This document shows, piece after piece, positions 1 through 8,927 of a DNA stretch of 64,000 nt. This DNA is from Thermomonas carbonis (GTDB taxonomy: Bacteria; Pseudomonadota; Gammaproteobacteria; Xanthomonadales; Xanthomonadaceae), in NCBI RefSeq assembly GCF_014396975.1, contig NZ_CP060719.1:62001-126000 (forward strand), read 5' to 3'. The notes beneath the pieces are model-generated. The model did no database searches. It saw only the letters and a program-made list of their open reading frames with translations, and was not told the DNA's origin. Position 1 is the stretch's first letter; every line of letters starts with the position of its first letter. The translations under genes and the position numbers were made by a program.

Positions 1-1815
1 GACGCGTGGACGGTGGTCGAACGCGGCTGGCGGCGGCCGTTGTCGAAACTCGCACTGCGGCTGAAGTTCGCCTTCTATCCATTGCTCGCGGTCGCCGCGC
101 TGGGCTGGCTGGGCTGGGACTGGACTCACGGGCGCAGCCTGGACGCGGCGGAAGACAGCCTGTTCGACAGCGTGGTGAAGCTGCGGCCGGTCGAGCCGAA
201 ACCGTCCGGCAAGACCGTGGTGGTGGAGATCGACGAATGCTCGATCGAATGGACGCGCGCGCAGGGGCTGGGCGGCTGGCCGTGGCCGCGCTCGGTGCAT
301 GCGGATCTGCTGGATGCGCTGGACCGCGCCGGGGTCAAGGCCGTCGGTGTGGATGTGCAATTCATCGACCGCGATCCTGACGATCCCGACGGCGATGGCA
401 TGCTCGATGCCGTCGCTGCTGGTGGCGAAGGCCGCTTCCTGTTCGCCGCTGAGCGGCAATCAGCCGACTTCGATGAAGGTGCGCAACTGCGGGCCTCTGC
501 AGTTCCCGGTGCATTCCCTCTGGGAACAGATCCGACGGCGCAAGCGCAAAATCCGCTGGTCGCCATCTTGCCTCCCTACGGTGAAGCGATGGCACGGCAC
601 TCCGCGCTGGCCAATATCAGCCGGGGGCAGGATGGCGTACTGCGCGATGTCCCCCTGCACGAGGTGGCCGGCGACTGGGCGTTGCCCACTCTGCCATCGC
701 GGGTGGCTGCGCAGGTGCAGAACAAGCCCACCTCGATCTACCCCGCGAAGCTTCGGGTGAACTGGCGCAAACACAACCGACTGCCCTACATCAGCGCGGC
801 CGATCTACTGGCTGGCGAAGCGGTGTGCGACAAGGGCGCGAAACTGCCCAATCTGCGCGGCGCAGTGGCTTTGGTGGGTTACACCGCCGCCGGCATCAGC
901 GACAGCAAGCCGACCCCGCTGAACCCCGCGATGCCGGGTGTGGAAATCTGGGCCGAAGCGACCGAGGCCTTGCTGCAGGACAGTGCGATCTGGATGCCGC
1001 CAACGTCATTCAAGTACCTGCTCGCGGCGCTGCTGGTCCTGCTCACCAGCTACGCGTTCTGGCGCGGCGAACCGCACGAGGATGTCGATGGCGTGTTCGT
1101 GGCCACCAACGTCAGCCTGCTGCTGATCGCCTTCCTTGGCCTGAGCTTCTTCGGCGTGTTCGTGGACATCTTCGCCAGCATCGGCTTCGTCAGCCTGTGC
1201 TTCGGCCTGTGCCGGCTGTACGCCGCGGTGCAGCGTGGCCGCGCGATCGGCAACAACGACTACCGCGACGAATACAACCCGCAGCGGCATCCCTGGCTGC
1301 TGATGGCGCGCCTGCGTTTCGTGCCGAATGGCGACATCGGCGAGTTCGCCGCGGTGCGCGGCAAGCGCGAGTACCGCCGCCTGCTGCGCCGGCAGCTGTA
1401 TGCCGGCGGCGAGGCGGTGATGATCGAGGGCATCGTCGAGCGCAAGAGCTGGCTGCACGACATCCTCGACGACCTGATGCTGCTGATCTGGACCGGCACC
1501 GAGCGCACCCAGGCGCTGCATGCGGCCAAGCGCGAACTCGACCAGCTGTATCGCGACCTGAACGAAGGCGACCTGCGGCTGGAGGATCATGGCCGGGTCA
1601 TGGTCTGCATTTCCGTTGCCGAGATCGACGACGACAACGACCTCACCAACCGCGGCGAGCGCATGCGCCTGCGCGAGTTGCTGGGACAGGACCTGAACGC
1701 GACCGACGAATGGCTGCTGGTCGCGGACAATCGCTATATTCTGCATCCGTCGCACACGCTGGAATTCAGCGAGGACGCGACGGACACCACCCACGCGGAA
1801 GGGGAAGATCGATGA
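1..1815 (+). CDS. CHASE2-domain membrane sensor protein, probably 5'-truncated by window edge
   Basis: The frame is open back to base 1, so the GTG at 13 may not be the true start. An N-terminal membrane segment lies at about residues 19-36 from that GTG, followed by a long periplasmic region with CHASE2 character: the VVVEIDE strand, then GVDVQFIDRD, and a VALVGYTAAGISD segment near the end of the domain. Two further hydrophobic stretches follow (about residues 333-350 and 365-395). The cytoplasmic tail of about 200 residues has no recognisable kinase, cyclase or GGDEF motif, which is unusual because CHASE2 normally feeds an output domain. Its stop overlaps the start of the M48 protease gene (ATGA), so the two are probably co-translated. 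CHASE2 is known as an extracytoplasmic sensory domain; the ligand is unknown. Confidence 0.8.
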   Translation, partial: DAWTVVERGWRRPLSKLALRLKFAFYPLLAVAALGWLGWDWTHGRSLDAAEDSLFDSVVKLRPVEPKPSGKTVVVEIDECSIEWTRAQGLGGWPWPRSVHADLLDALDRAGVKAVGVDVQFIDRDPDDPDGDGMLDAVAAGGEGRFLFAAERQSADFDEGAQLRASAVPGAFPLGTDPTAQAQNPLVAILPPYGEAMARHSALANISRGQDGVLRDVPLHEVAGDWALPTLPSRVAAQVQNKPTSIYPAKLRVNWRKHNRLPYISAADLLAGEAVCDKGAKLPNLRGAVALVGYTAAGISDSKPTPLNPAMPGVEIWAEATEALLQDSAIWMPPTSFKYLLAALLVLLTSYAFWRGEPHEDVDGVFVATNVSLLLIAFLGLSFFGVFVDIFASIGFVSLCFGLCRLYAAVQRGRAIGNNDYRDEYNPQRHPWLLMARLRFVPNGDIGEFAAVRGKREYRRLLRRQLYAGGEAVMIEGIVERKSWLHDILDDLMLLIWTGTERTQALHAAKRELDQLYRDLNEGDLRLEDHGRVMVCISVAEIDDDNDLTNRGERMRLRELLGQDLNATDEWLLVADNRYILHPSHTLEFSEDATDTTHAEGEDR

Positions 1816-3149
1816 CGCGCAACACGATGCGATGGAGTGCCGCCGCACTGGCGGTGGCGGTATCCGGCCTGCTGCTGGCCGCCGATCCGATCACCCCGGC
1901 GACCGTGGCCAAGCCCTCGATCGAGGCTCATGCCAAGCCGGATTTCGCCGCACCCACCGTGGCCACGTTCAAGAAGAACGCGCCGGTCAAGGTCAGCGGC
2001 CAGCAAGGCCTGTGGTTCCAGTTGGCGCTGGACGGCGGCAAGACGGGCTTTGTGCGAGTCAATGACGTGCGCGTCGCCTACGGCAAGACCGAGACCGGCG
2101 GCGCCGCGAAGGCGCTATTCACCGGCAAGGCGGGCAAGGGTCGCGTCAGCGAGACCGCCAGCGTGCGCGGCATCGACGAAAGCGATCTCAAGGCCGCCAG
2201 TTTCAACGCCGTACAACTGAAGCTGATGGAGTCCTACCGGGCCACCCCGGAAGCCGCCGAACAGGCCGCTGCCAAGCGCGGCTGGACCGCGACGCAGGTG
2301 CCCTACGCGATCGAATACCAGCCGGGCAAGTCGAAGGGCAAGGGCGGCGCCACCCAGGCCGAGAAGCGCGAGCGCTTCGGGATGGCGCGCGGGCTGCTGT
2401 CTTCGGTCGGGGGCAGGCTGGGCTCTACCGCCGCCGCATCCGGCGACAAGCTGATCGGCAAGTCGGAAGACGAAGTCGCCCAGGAAGAACTGGAACTGGG
2501 GCCGATGATCGCCGGGCGCATCCTCGGTGCCGCGCCGCTGGTCAAGGATCCGGCGATGCAGAAGCGGGTCAACCTGATCGGCCGCTGGCTGGCCTCGCGC
2601 AGCAGCCGCCCGGAACTGCCATGGACCTTCGGGGTGATCGAGGATGGCGAGATCAACGCCTTCGCCGCGCCGGGTGGCTACATCCTGATCACCCGCGGCC
2701 TGTACCAGCTGCTTGGCAGCGACGACGAAGTGGCGGCGGTGCTGGGCCACGAGCTCAGCCACGTGGTCCAGCGCGACCATTACGAAGTGCTGCGCAAGCA
2801 GGAACTGCAGGGCGCGGGGCGCGATGCCGCATTGAGCCAGGTCAACACCGGCGGTGGCGTGGCCGGCAGCCTGGCGCGCGGCTACATCGAACGCAACGGC
2901 GCGGCGATCATGCTCACGCAGCTCGACCGCAACGCCGAATATCGCGCGGACCAGGCCGCCGGGATCTACCTGGCGCGCGCCGGCAGCAATCCGCTGGTGT
3001 TCTACGCGGTGCTGCAGAAGATGACCTCGCTCGGGTCGTCATCGGAGCGGCTGACCCAGCTGTACAAGACCCATCCCTCGCTGGACAAGCGCCTGGATGC
3101 GCTCGACAAGCAAGGCTACAAGGGCATGGAACCGTATCTGGACCGCTGA
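1812..3149 (+). CDS. SH3-domain M48 family zinc metalloprotease
   Basis: 445 aa. The ATG overlaps the stop of the CHASE2 gene. A short N-terminal hydrophobic segment (about residues 9-24) suggests export. Residues about 30-80 look like a bacterial SH3 domain (AKPDFAAPTVATFKKNAPV, then GLWFQLALDGGKTGFVRV). The peptidase domain carries the zinc motif HELSH at 313-317 and a downstream EYRAD segment whose Glu, about residue 376, is the expected third zinc ligand, as in BepA/LoiP-type M48 enzymes. Likely role: periplasmic or envelope protein quality control. Coupling to a CHASE2 sensor hints that the sensor and protease act together, but that is inference. Confidence 0.88.
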   Translation: MTRNTMRWSAAALAVAVSGLLLAADPITPATVAKPSIEAHAKPDFAAPTVATFKKNAPVKVSGQQGLWFQLALDGGKTGFVRVNDVRVAYGKTETGGAAKALFTGKAGKGRVSETASVRGIDESDLKAASFNAVQLKLMESYRATPEAAEQAAAKRGWTATQVPYAIEYQPGKSKGKGGATQAEKRERFGMARGLLSSVGGRLGSTAAASGDKLIGKSEDEVAQEELELGPMIAGRILGAAPLVKDPAMQKRVNLIGRWLASRSSRPELPWTFGVIEDGEINAFAAPGGYILITRGLYQLLGSDDEVAAVLGHELSHVVQRDHYEVLRKQELQGAGRDAALSQVNTGGGVAGSLARGYIERNGAAIMLTQLDRNAEYRADQAAGIYLARAGSNPLVFYAVLQKMTSLGSSSERLTQLYKTHPSLDKRLDALDKQGYKGMEPYLDR

Positions 3150-3171
3150 TCGCGGCATGCTTTGCGGATGC

Positions 3172-3206
3172 AGAAAGGCCGGCTTGCGCCGGCCTTTCTC
3201 ATTTTG
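3172..3206. terminator. Hairpin terminator between convergent genes
   Basis: A 12-bp perfect stem (3172-3183 with 3188-3199) closes a TTGC loop and is followed by a T-rich stretch. It lies between the M48 gene and the convergent DUF4870 gene and could serve both. Confidence 0.75.
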
Positions 3207-3238
3207 CAAGGCACCGGCGAACCGGCGCATGCCACTCA

Positions 3239-3667
3239 TCACTGGAACAGGCGGATCGTGACTGGATAGCGGTACGACTGGCCGTCGTAGGCCCTGAACG
3301 CGGCGATCAGCGTGCAGACGATCCACACCAGCGCCAGGATCCCCCACAACGGCAACGCCACGATGATGCCGATTCCCAGAGTGAAGATCACCAGCACGGT
3401 CAGCATCGCCGAGTACAGGAACATGCTGAGGTTGAAGTTCAGCGCTTCCCGCGCGTGTTCGGCGGCGAAGGCCGACTTGTCGCGCACCAGCATCCACACC
3501 ACCATTGCTGCCACCGCACCGGCCACGCCGGCGACCCAACTGGTCAACAGCGCAGCGAGCAATGCCGCGACATGCGCGGCGGCCGCCCACTGGCGGTCGG
3601 TGAGGCTCGGGGACAGGGTCTGCACGCCGGTGGCGTTGCCACTTGATTCGTAGGTGCTGGTTTCCAT
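3239..3667 (-). CDS. DUF4870 (Tic20-like) membrane protein, copy 1
   Basis: 142 aa from the ATG at 3667, which has GGGAG about 7 nt upstream; the frame runs further 5' but without a better start. The hydrophilic N-terminus (about 30 residues) is followed by four hydrophobic segments. The family-typical HAREALNFNLS motif lies between membrane segments 2 and 3, and the protein ends YRYPVTIRLFQ. DUF4870 proteins are small integral membrane proteins of unknown function, some resembling Tic20. A divergent paralogue with the same ending pattern lies immediately upstream (3818-4198). Confidence 0.85.
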   Translation of the reverse strand: METSTYESSGNATGVQTLSPSLTDRQWAAAAHVAALLAALLTSWVAGVAGAVAAMVVWMLVRDKSAFAAEHAREALNFNLSMFLYSAMLTVLVIFTLGIGIIVALPLWGILALVWIVCTLIAAFRAYDGQSYRYPVTIRLFQ

Positions 3668-3817
3668 CGTCGACTCCCACCGGAAACAGTCCGGCATGGG
3701 AGGGATGATGGAGGCACCGCGAGGGGTTGCAAGCCATCCGATGGCCCAATGCGGGCCACCGGCGACGAATGGCCGCCGGCGCGCGACGAACCGCGCAACA
3801 CCGGCGACGAACGCGGC

Positions 3818-4198
3818 TTACTTGATCAGCCGCAGCGCGAACGGGTAGCGATAAGCCACGCCTTCATTGGCCTTCAGGCCGGCCATGATGCTCAGGATGA
3901 TGCAGGCGACCCACGCCGCCAGGTTGATCAGCGCGCCGATCAGGATCACGGTCAGCACGATGCCGATCACGTAGACGATCAACAGGGTGATCTGGAAGTT
4001 CAACGCTTCCTTCGCCTGGTCGTTGAGGAAGCCCTTGTCGGCCTTGTCCTTGTTCACCAGCCAGATCACCAGCGGCACGATGAAGCCGAGCACGATGCCG
4101 GACAGGTGGGTGATCAGCGCCAGCGTCCGGTCTTCCTGCGAAGCGGCAGAGCTCGGCGGCGGCGGCGGCGGTACGGCGGTGGCGTCGTTGTGTTCCAT
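3818..4198 (-). CDS. DUF4870 membrane protein, copy 2
   Basis: 126 aa. A Pro-rich N-terminus (six consecutive Pro) precedes three to four membrane segments. The conserved DQAKEALNFQIT motif corresponds to HAREALNFNLS in the neighbouring copy, and the C-terminus YRYPFALRLIK matches YRYPVTIRLFQ there. The tandem arrangement on one strand with a gap of about 150 bp suggests an old duplication. Function is unknown; integral inner-membrane location is inferred from hydrophobicity. Confidence 0.86.
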   Translation of the reverse strand: MEHNDATAVPPPPPPSSAASQEDRTLALITHLSGIVLGFIVPLVIWLVNKDKADKGFLNDQAKEALNFQITLLIVYVIGIVLTVILIGALINLAAWVACIILSIMAGLKANEGVAYRYPFALRLIK

Positions 4199-4269
4199 CT
4201 GGCTTCCCCGGTGTTGCGCGTGCGCGCGGTTCTCGAAGCATAACGCGGGTTCGCGACGCAGCCGGCCAC

Positions 4270-5439
4270 TCAGGCAGCCGTTGCGCGGCGCAGCAGCCCG
4301 GTCATCGGCGCGGTGCCGCGGCTTTCAGGAAACACCTGGTCGACCAATGCGGCATCGGCAATGCCGAGATGGTCGCGGAGGACGCCCTTGAACAGGCTGC
4401 GCATGTCGGTGGTGGCACGCAGGTCGCGACCGTCGTTGAGCTGCGCTTTGGCGATGCCGGGCCAGTCGCCGGCAATGCGCCCGCCCTGCACCGCGCCACC
4501 GGCCAGGAATGCCACGCCGCCGGTGCCGTGGTCGGTGCCACCGGTGCCATTGATCGCGGCGGTGCGGCCGAATTCGGTGACGATGGCGACCACTGTGTTG
4601 TTCCAGGTCGACAGCGCGCCGTCACGGAATGCCTTCAACCCCGCATCCAGTTCGCCGAACTTGCGGTTGAGCACGCCGAGCGCGTTGTTGTGGGTGTCCC
4701 AGCCGGTGTCCTCGACGAAACCGATGCGCGGGCCGTCGGCAGCGGACATGAAGCGCGCAGCCGACGCCATCGCCTGCGGCAAGCGCAGGCCGGCCTGGCC
4801 ACCGCGACCCGCGGCCATGTCGCCCACGTCGCTGTCGATCGCGGCAAACGTCGCGGCCAACGCCGGATCCGCTGCATACAGCAGTTGCAATTGCTGCCAC
4901 AGGATCGGGTCGAGTCGTTCCGGCATCGGCGGCGACCAAGTGGCGACCTCGGCCTTGCCGCGCATCGCCAGCGGCAGCACCGACGAGATCGCCAGGCCCT
5001 TGCTGCCGGGCACGCCCGCCACGCAACGATTCAACCAACCGGTGCTGCCGCCGCTGCCGGACGTGCCGTTCTCCACGCAGTCCTGCGCCTCGAAATGCGA
5101 GCGCTGGCGATACGGCGGCGCAATCGCGACGACCGGCAGCAGCGACTTTCCGGCGTAAAGCTGCGCCATGAACTCGAGTCGCCCGTGAAGCGCGAAATCC
5201 GCATCCAGCCGGTGTGCCGCTGGCTGTCCGTCGGCACGCGCGAACGCGCCGCGCAAGGCCGCAAAGCCGGGATCGCCAAACGGTTGCAGCGCGTGCAGGC
5301 CGTCCATGCCGCCGCGCAGCAGCACCAGCAGGAACCGTGTGTCGGTGGTGGACGATGCCGCCAGCGCGAATCGCGGCAGCAACGAAAGCATCGCGACCGA
5401 GCCACTCAGTGCCAGGAACCTGCGTCGATCGAGGGTCAT
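4270..5439 (-). CDS. DUF1501 family protein with twin-arginine signal
   Basis: 389 aa. The ATG at 5439 has a strong GGAGG about 6 nt upstream, inside the end of the DUF1800 gene. The N-terminus carries a Tat-type motif (DRRRFLALSG, Arg at 5-7) followed by a hydrophobic stretch ending in ALA. The body has typical DUF1501 features: LLVLLRGGMDGLHALQPFGD early on, WDTHNN in the middle, and a C-terminal VAIVTEFGRTAAINGTGGTDHG block. DUF1501 proteins are distantly sulfatase/phosphatase-like, are exported by Tat, and almost always pair with DUF1800, as here. Substrate unknown. Confidence 0.9.
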   Translation of the reverse strand: MTLDRRRFLALSGSVAMLSLLPRFALAASSTTDTRFLLVLLRGGMDGLHALQPFGDPGFAALRGAFARADGQPAAHRLDADFALHGRLEFMAQLYAGKSLLPVVAIAPPYRQRSHFEAQDCVENGTSGSGGSTGWLNRCVAGVPGSKGLAISSVLPLAMRGKAEVATWSPPMPERLDPILWQQLQLLYAADPALAATFAAIDSDVGDMAAGRGGQAGLRLPQAMASAARFMSAADGPRIGFVEDTGWDTHNNALGVLNRKFGELDAGLKAFRDGALSTWNNTVVAIVTEFGRTAAINGTGGTDHGTGGVAFLAGGAVQGGRIAGDWPGIAKAQLNDGRDLRATTDMRSLFKGVLRDHLGIADAALVDQVFPESRGTAPMTGLLRRATAA

Positions 5440-5440
5440 C

Positions 5441-6862
5441 TCATCGCCTCCATTGAAATGAGGGACTGGCCAGCAACAAGGCGACGCCCTGTTGCACGGA
5501 TTCGGCACGGCGCAGGGCCGTGGCGGTTTCATCATCGAGTGCCGGACCCAGGGCAGCGACACCGAGCGCCTGCGGCGTTGCGTCCCGCGATGCGGGCAAG
5601 CGCTCAGCCAGCGCCTGCGCCGCCTGCACGCGCTTGAACAACGCATCCGGGCCGCCCCAGTCGGCAGCCACATCGCCGAACCCGGCCGGCGAACGCGGCT
5701 GGAACATGGGTTGCCCCAATTGCGCCTGCAAGCGCAGGCTCAAGGCGAGATCGCCGTCGGCGCCCAGCTGGCAGGCGCGCAAGGCGGAGACGATGAAATC
5801 CTCCGGCGACTTGAACTTGCCGGCGCTCGGCGACCACGCGGCATCGTCCTCGGCCATCGCCCGGTACAGGGCAGCGAGTTCGCCGCCACTGGCGAGGTAG
5901 GCCTTGGCCATCCGCTCCACCAAGGCCGGCGATGGCTGGTCGGCAACGAAATGCCGCGCGAGTTTCAGCGACAGGTGCCGGGCCGTTGCCGGATGCAAGG
6001 CAAGGTCGCGCAGGATCGCTTCGCCCTGTGCCTCGCCGGCTTCCGGATAGGCCTTGCCGAGCACGCGGCGCGCGCCCGGCTCGTGCGCGACGGCACGGAA
6101 CACGAACGCATCATCGCGACGGCTGCGCTCGCGATCCGCGGGCCGCGCCACGCTCCAGCCGGTAATCGCGCGGGCCAACTCGGCGACATCGCCTTGTGCG
6201 TAACCGCCATCCACGCCGAGCGTGTGCAGCTCGAGGATTTCGCGCGCCAGGTTCTCGTTGAGGCCGCGCTTGCGCGCCTCCGGGTTGCGCTGCGCGCGCC
6301 GCGCGGACTGCGCGCCGAGCCGAGAGTCAACGCCGATCGACTGCGCATTGTCCAGGTAGACCAGCATGCCCGGATGGCGCTCGACCGCGAGCAACATGTC
6401 GGCGAAGCGACCGATCAGATGCGGGCGGATCGCCTCGCGCTCCATCGGCGCGGCGAACAGCGAGGCCTGGAACTTGTCGATCGAAATCGCGAAATGGTTC
6501 GACCAGAACCGCACCAGGCGTTCTGCGAATGGGCGCGTGGTCGTCGCCGCCACGCCTTGGCGAATCGCGAGTTCGCGTTGCAAGCCACGGCGCAAGCCAC
6601 GTCGATCCATGGCGGGTCGCGCCTCTTCGGCTTTGCCCGCCTCGCGTTGCGCGCGCAGTTCGCGACGCTGCCGCAGATAGTCGTGGTACTGGTCGAGATA
6701 AGCGCCGCTGTCGGGCAAGCCAGCGAACGAATCGTCGCGTGCATCGCCCGCGATTTGCGCCAGCAACCAGCCGCGCGGATCGCCACCAACGACGGCAATC
6801 TCGTCGCCGCGCCCGCCCAATCCGAAGCGGTTCACCGCACTTGCCGCAGCTTGCGCCATCAT
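5441..6862 (-). CDS. DUF1800 family protein, partner of DUF1501
   Basis: About 473 aa from the ATG at 6862, with GAAGGG 5 nt upstream; GTG 6868 or ATG 6859 are alternatives. It starts AVNRFGLGGRGDEI, the usual DUF1800 opening, and contains ARPFAERLVRFWSNHFAIS and NLAREILELHTLGVDGGY, both hallmarks of the family. Its stop lies 1 nt from the start of the DUF1501 gene, so the pair is an operon with this gene first. The conserved pair is widespread in proteobacteria and planctomycetes, but its biochemical role is not established. Confidence 0.9.
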   Translation of the reverse strand: MMAQAAASAVNRFGLGGRGDEIAVVGGDPRGWLLAQIAGDARDDSFAGLPDSGAYLDQYHDYLRQRRELRAQREAGKAEEARPAMDRRGLRRGLQRELAIRQGVAATTTRPFAERLVRFWSNHFAISIDKFQASLFAAPMEREAIRPHLIGRFADMLLAVERHPGMLVYLDNAQSIGVDSRLGAQSARRAQRNPEARKRGLNENLAREILELHTLGVDGGYAQGDVAELARAITGWSVARPADRERSRRDDAFVFRAVAHEPGARRVLGKAYPEAGEAQGEAILRDLALHPATARHLSLKLARHFVADQPSPALVERMAKAYLASGGELAALYRAMAEDDAAWSPSAGKFKSPEDFIVSALRACQLGADGDLALSLRLQAQLGQPMFQPRSPAGFGDVAADWGGPDALFKRVQAAQALAERLPASRDATPQALGVAALGPALDDETATALRRAESVQQGVALLLASPSFQWRR

Positions 6863-6934
6863 CGCCACCCTTCGCCGATCACCGGACCGGTAACGTCGGG
6901 CAGCACGATGCGGTTGACGCGATCAGCCGCGCAT

Positions 6935-8320
6935 TCAGCCGGTACCGGCCACGGTCATGCGTCCCAGCAACATCGAACCCATGCGCACGTGCGAGCGCGG
7001 GTCGATGTCGCCGCCCACCGCCTCGATCGAACCGAACATCGTTTTCAGGTTACCGGCAATGGTGATGCCATCCACCGGGTGGGCGATCCGCCCGCCCTCG
7101 ATCCAGAAACCTGCGGCACCACGCGAGTAATCGCCGGTGATCGCGTTCACGCCCTGCCCCATCAACTCGGTGACCAGCAGGCCGCGGCCCATGCGCTGCA
7201 CCAGTTCCGGCAGGCCGCCGGCATTCGCCCGCACCTGCAGGTTATGCACGCCGCCCGCATTGGCCGTGGTCTGCAACCCCAATTTACGCGCCGAATAACT
7301 GCCCAGTACGTAGCGCTGGACGATGCCGTCGCGGACCAGCGGCGACTCACGCGTGGCGACGCCTTCGGCATCGAACGCGGCGGAACGGAAGCCGCGCGGC
7401 AGGAACGGCAGTTCGTCGATGTCGAACCAGTCCGGAAATACCCGGGTGCCCACGCTGTCGAGCAGGAAGCTCGCCTTGCGGTAGAGCGCGCCACCCGACA
7501 CCGCGCTGAGGTAATGGCCGATCAGCGAGCGCGCCATCTCGGCCGCGAACAGCACCGGCACCTCGCCGGTCGGCAGCGAGCGCGGGTCCAGCCGCTCCAG
7601 GGTGCGCTGCGCAGCCTTGCGACCGACCAACTCCGGCGCATCGAGATCGCCTTCGGCCAGCGCCACGCTGTACCAGCTGTCGCGCTGCATGTCCTCGCCT
7701 TCGCCGGCAATCAGCGCGCAGCCGATGCTGTACGAGGTGCTGCGTTCGGCACCGAGGAAGCCATGCGAATTGGCGTAGACGCTGATGGTCGCACCGGCAT
7801 TCGCGGAAGCGCCATCGGAATTGCCGATGCGTGCATCCACTTCGCGGCCCGCGGCCTCGGCGGCCAGGGCGATGCCGATCGCGCGATCGGCGTCGAACGC
7901 GGCCGGATGCCAGCTGTCGAATTCGCGCTGGGTCTTGGCCATCAGTTCGGCGTCGGCCAGGCCGGACGCGGGATCGTCCTCGGTGTGGCGGGCGATCGCG
8001 CAGGCCTGGGCCACGGTCGCCTGCAGGCTGTCGTCGCGCAGGTCGGCGGTGCTGGCGCTGCCCTTGCGCGTGCCGAAGTACACGGTGACGGCGATGCCGC
8101 GGTCGCGGGTGGCCTCGACGGTTTCCACCTCGCCCATGCGCACGTTGACCGACAGCCCGCTGTCCTCGTTGCAGCTGACCTCGGCCTGGCTGGCACCGGC
8201 CGCGCGGGATTGGGCCAGCAACTGCTCCGCGATGGCGGACAGGCGCTGCATGCGCGCATGGCTGTCATCGGCAATCTGGGCGGCGCTCGCGATGGCGGAA
8301 TCGTGGGTCGAAAGGCTCAA
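6935..8320 (-). CDS. pmbA: Metalloprotease-like subunit TldE/PmbA
   Basis: TldE half of the heterodimeric TldD/TldE zinc protease, which degrades unstructured peptides and matures some RiPPs. The protein resembles PmbA throughout: [42 protein letters not shown], an [20 protein letters not shown] segment, and an end of [14 protein letters not shown]. TldE lacks the catalytic HExxxH, and none is seen. The start is uncertain: the TTG at 8320 is preceded by AGGA at good spacing (461 aa), whereas the internal ATG at 8251 has no Shine-Dalgarno sequence. The TTG would make its 5' end abut the divergent yjgA start. tldD lies two genes away on the same strand. Confidence 0.9.
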   Translation of the reverse strand: MSLSTHDSAIASAAQIADDSHARMQRLSAIAEQLLAQSRAAGASQAEVSCNEDSGLSVNVRMGEVETVEATRDRGIAVTVYFGTRKGSASTADLRDDSLQATVAQACAIARHTEDDPASGLADAELMAKTQREFDSWHPAAFDADRAIGIALAAEAAGREVDARIGNSDGASANAGATISVYANSHGFLGAERSTSYSIGCALIAGEGEDMQRDSWYSVALAEGDLDAPELVGRKAAQRTLERLDPRSLPTGEVPVLFAAEMARSLIGHYLSAVSGGALYRKASFLLDSVGTRVFPDWFDIDELPFLPRGFRSAAFDAEGVATRESPLVRDGIVQRYVLGSYSARKLGLQTTANAGGVHNLQVRANAGGLPELVQRMGRGLLVTELMGQGVNAITGDYSRGAAGFWIEGGRIAHPVDGITIAGNLKTMFGSIEAVGGDIDPRSHVRMGSMLLGRMTVAGTG

Positions 8321-8898
8321 TGGCTTATCCTGTTGCAATGCGTGGACGCGATGAAGACACCGGCGAATTCCTGAGCCCCAGCCGCAGCCAGAACCGGCGC
8401 GATGCGCTGGACGTGCTGGCGCTGGGGGAAACCCTGGTGGCATTGAGCGCCGCGCAACTCGCGCGGCTGCCGATCCCCGAAGAGCTGCTGCCGCATATCC
8501 GCGAGACCCAGCGCATGACCTCGTACGGCGCGCGCAAGCGGCAGCACGCGTTCCTGGCCAAGCAGATGCGCCGCCAGGACGACGAGGCGCTGGACGCGAT
8601 CCGCGATGCGCTGGCGAAAGACGGCGATGCCTCCAAGCGCGAGACCGCCGCCCTGCATCGCGCCGAAGTGCTGCGCGACGCTCTGATGGGCGAGAACGGC
8701 GATGCCGCGATGACCGAGTTGCTGACCGCGCATCCCGATGCCGACCGCCAGAAGCTGCGCCAACTGGTGCGCAATGCGCACGAAGAACAGAAACGCAACA
8801 AGCCGCCGCGTGCGCATCGAGAATTGTTCCGCGAATTGCGCGAGCTGCTGGCGGGTGGCGAAGATCCGCTGGATGACGACGCACCCGCGAACGAATGA
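8320..8898 (+). CDS. yjgA: Ribosome-associated protein YjgA (DUF615/Darp)
   Basis: 192 aa if started at the ATG at 8320, which has AAAGG 4 nt upstream; ATG 8338 would give a slightly shorter protein beginning MRGRDEDTG. Family hallmarks are [17 protein letters not shown], the [19 protein letters not shown] block, and [20 protein letters not shown] near the C-terminus. E. coli YjgA/DarP binds late 50S precursors and helps peptidyl-transferase-centre maturation. The gene is embedded divergently between pmbA and tldD, and its 5' end touches the putative pmbA start. Confidence 0.9.
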   Translation: MAYPVAMRGRDEDTGEFLSPSRSQNRRDALDVLALGETLVALSAAQLARLPIPEELLPHIRETQRMTSYGARKRQHAFLAKQMRRQDDEALDAIRDALAKDGDASKRETAALHRAEVLRDALMGENGDAAMTELLTAHPDADRQKLRQLVRNAHEEQKRNKPPRAHRELFRELRELLAGGEDPLDDDAPANE

Positions 8899-8927
8899 CC
8901 CGGGCATCGTCCTGGCAGGCATCGCGC

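Noticed and set aside
5492..8374. Very long plus-strand frame opposite DUF1800 and pmbA (960 codons)
   Set aside because: Composition is Arg/Ala/Gly/His-rich with no domain; it is the complement of two clear genes in GC-rich DNA.
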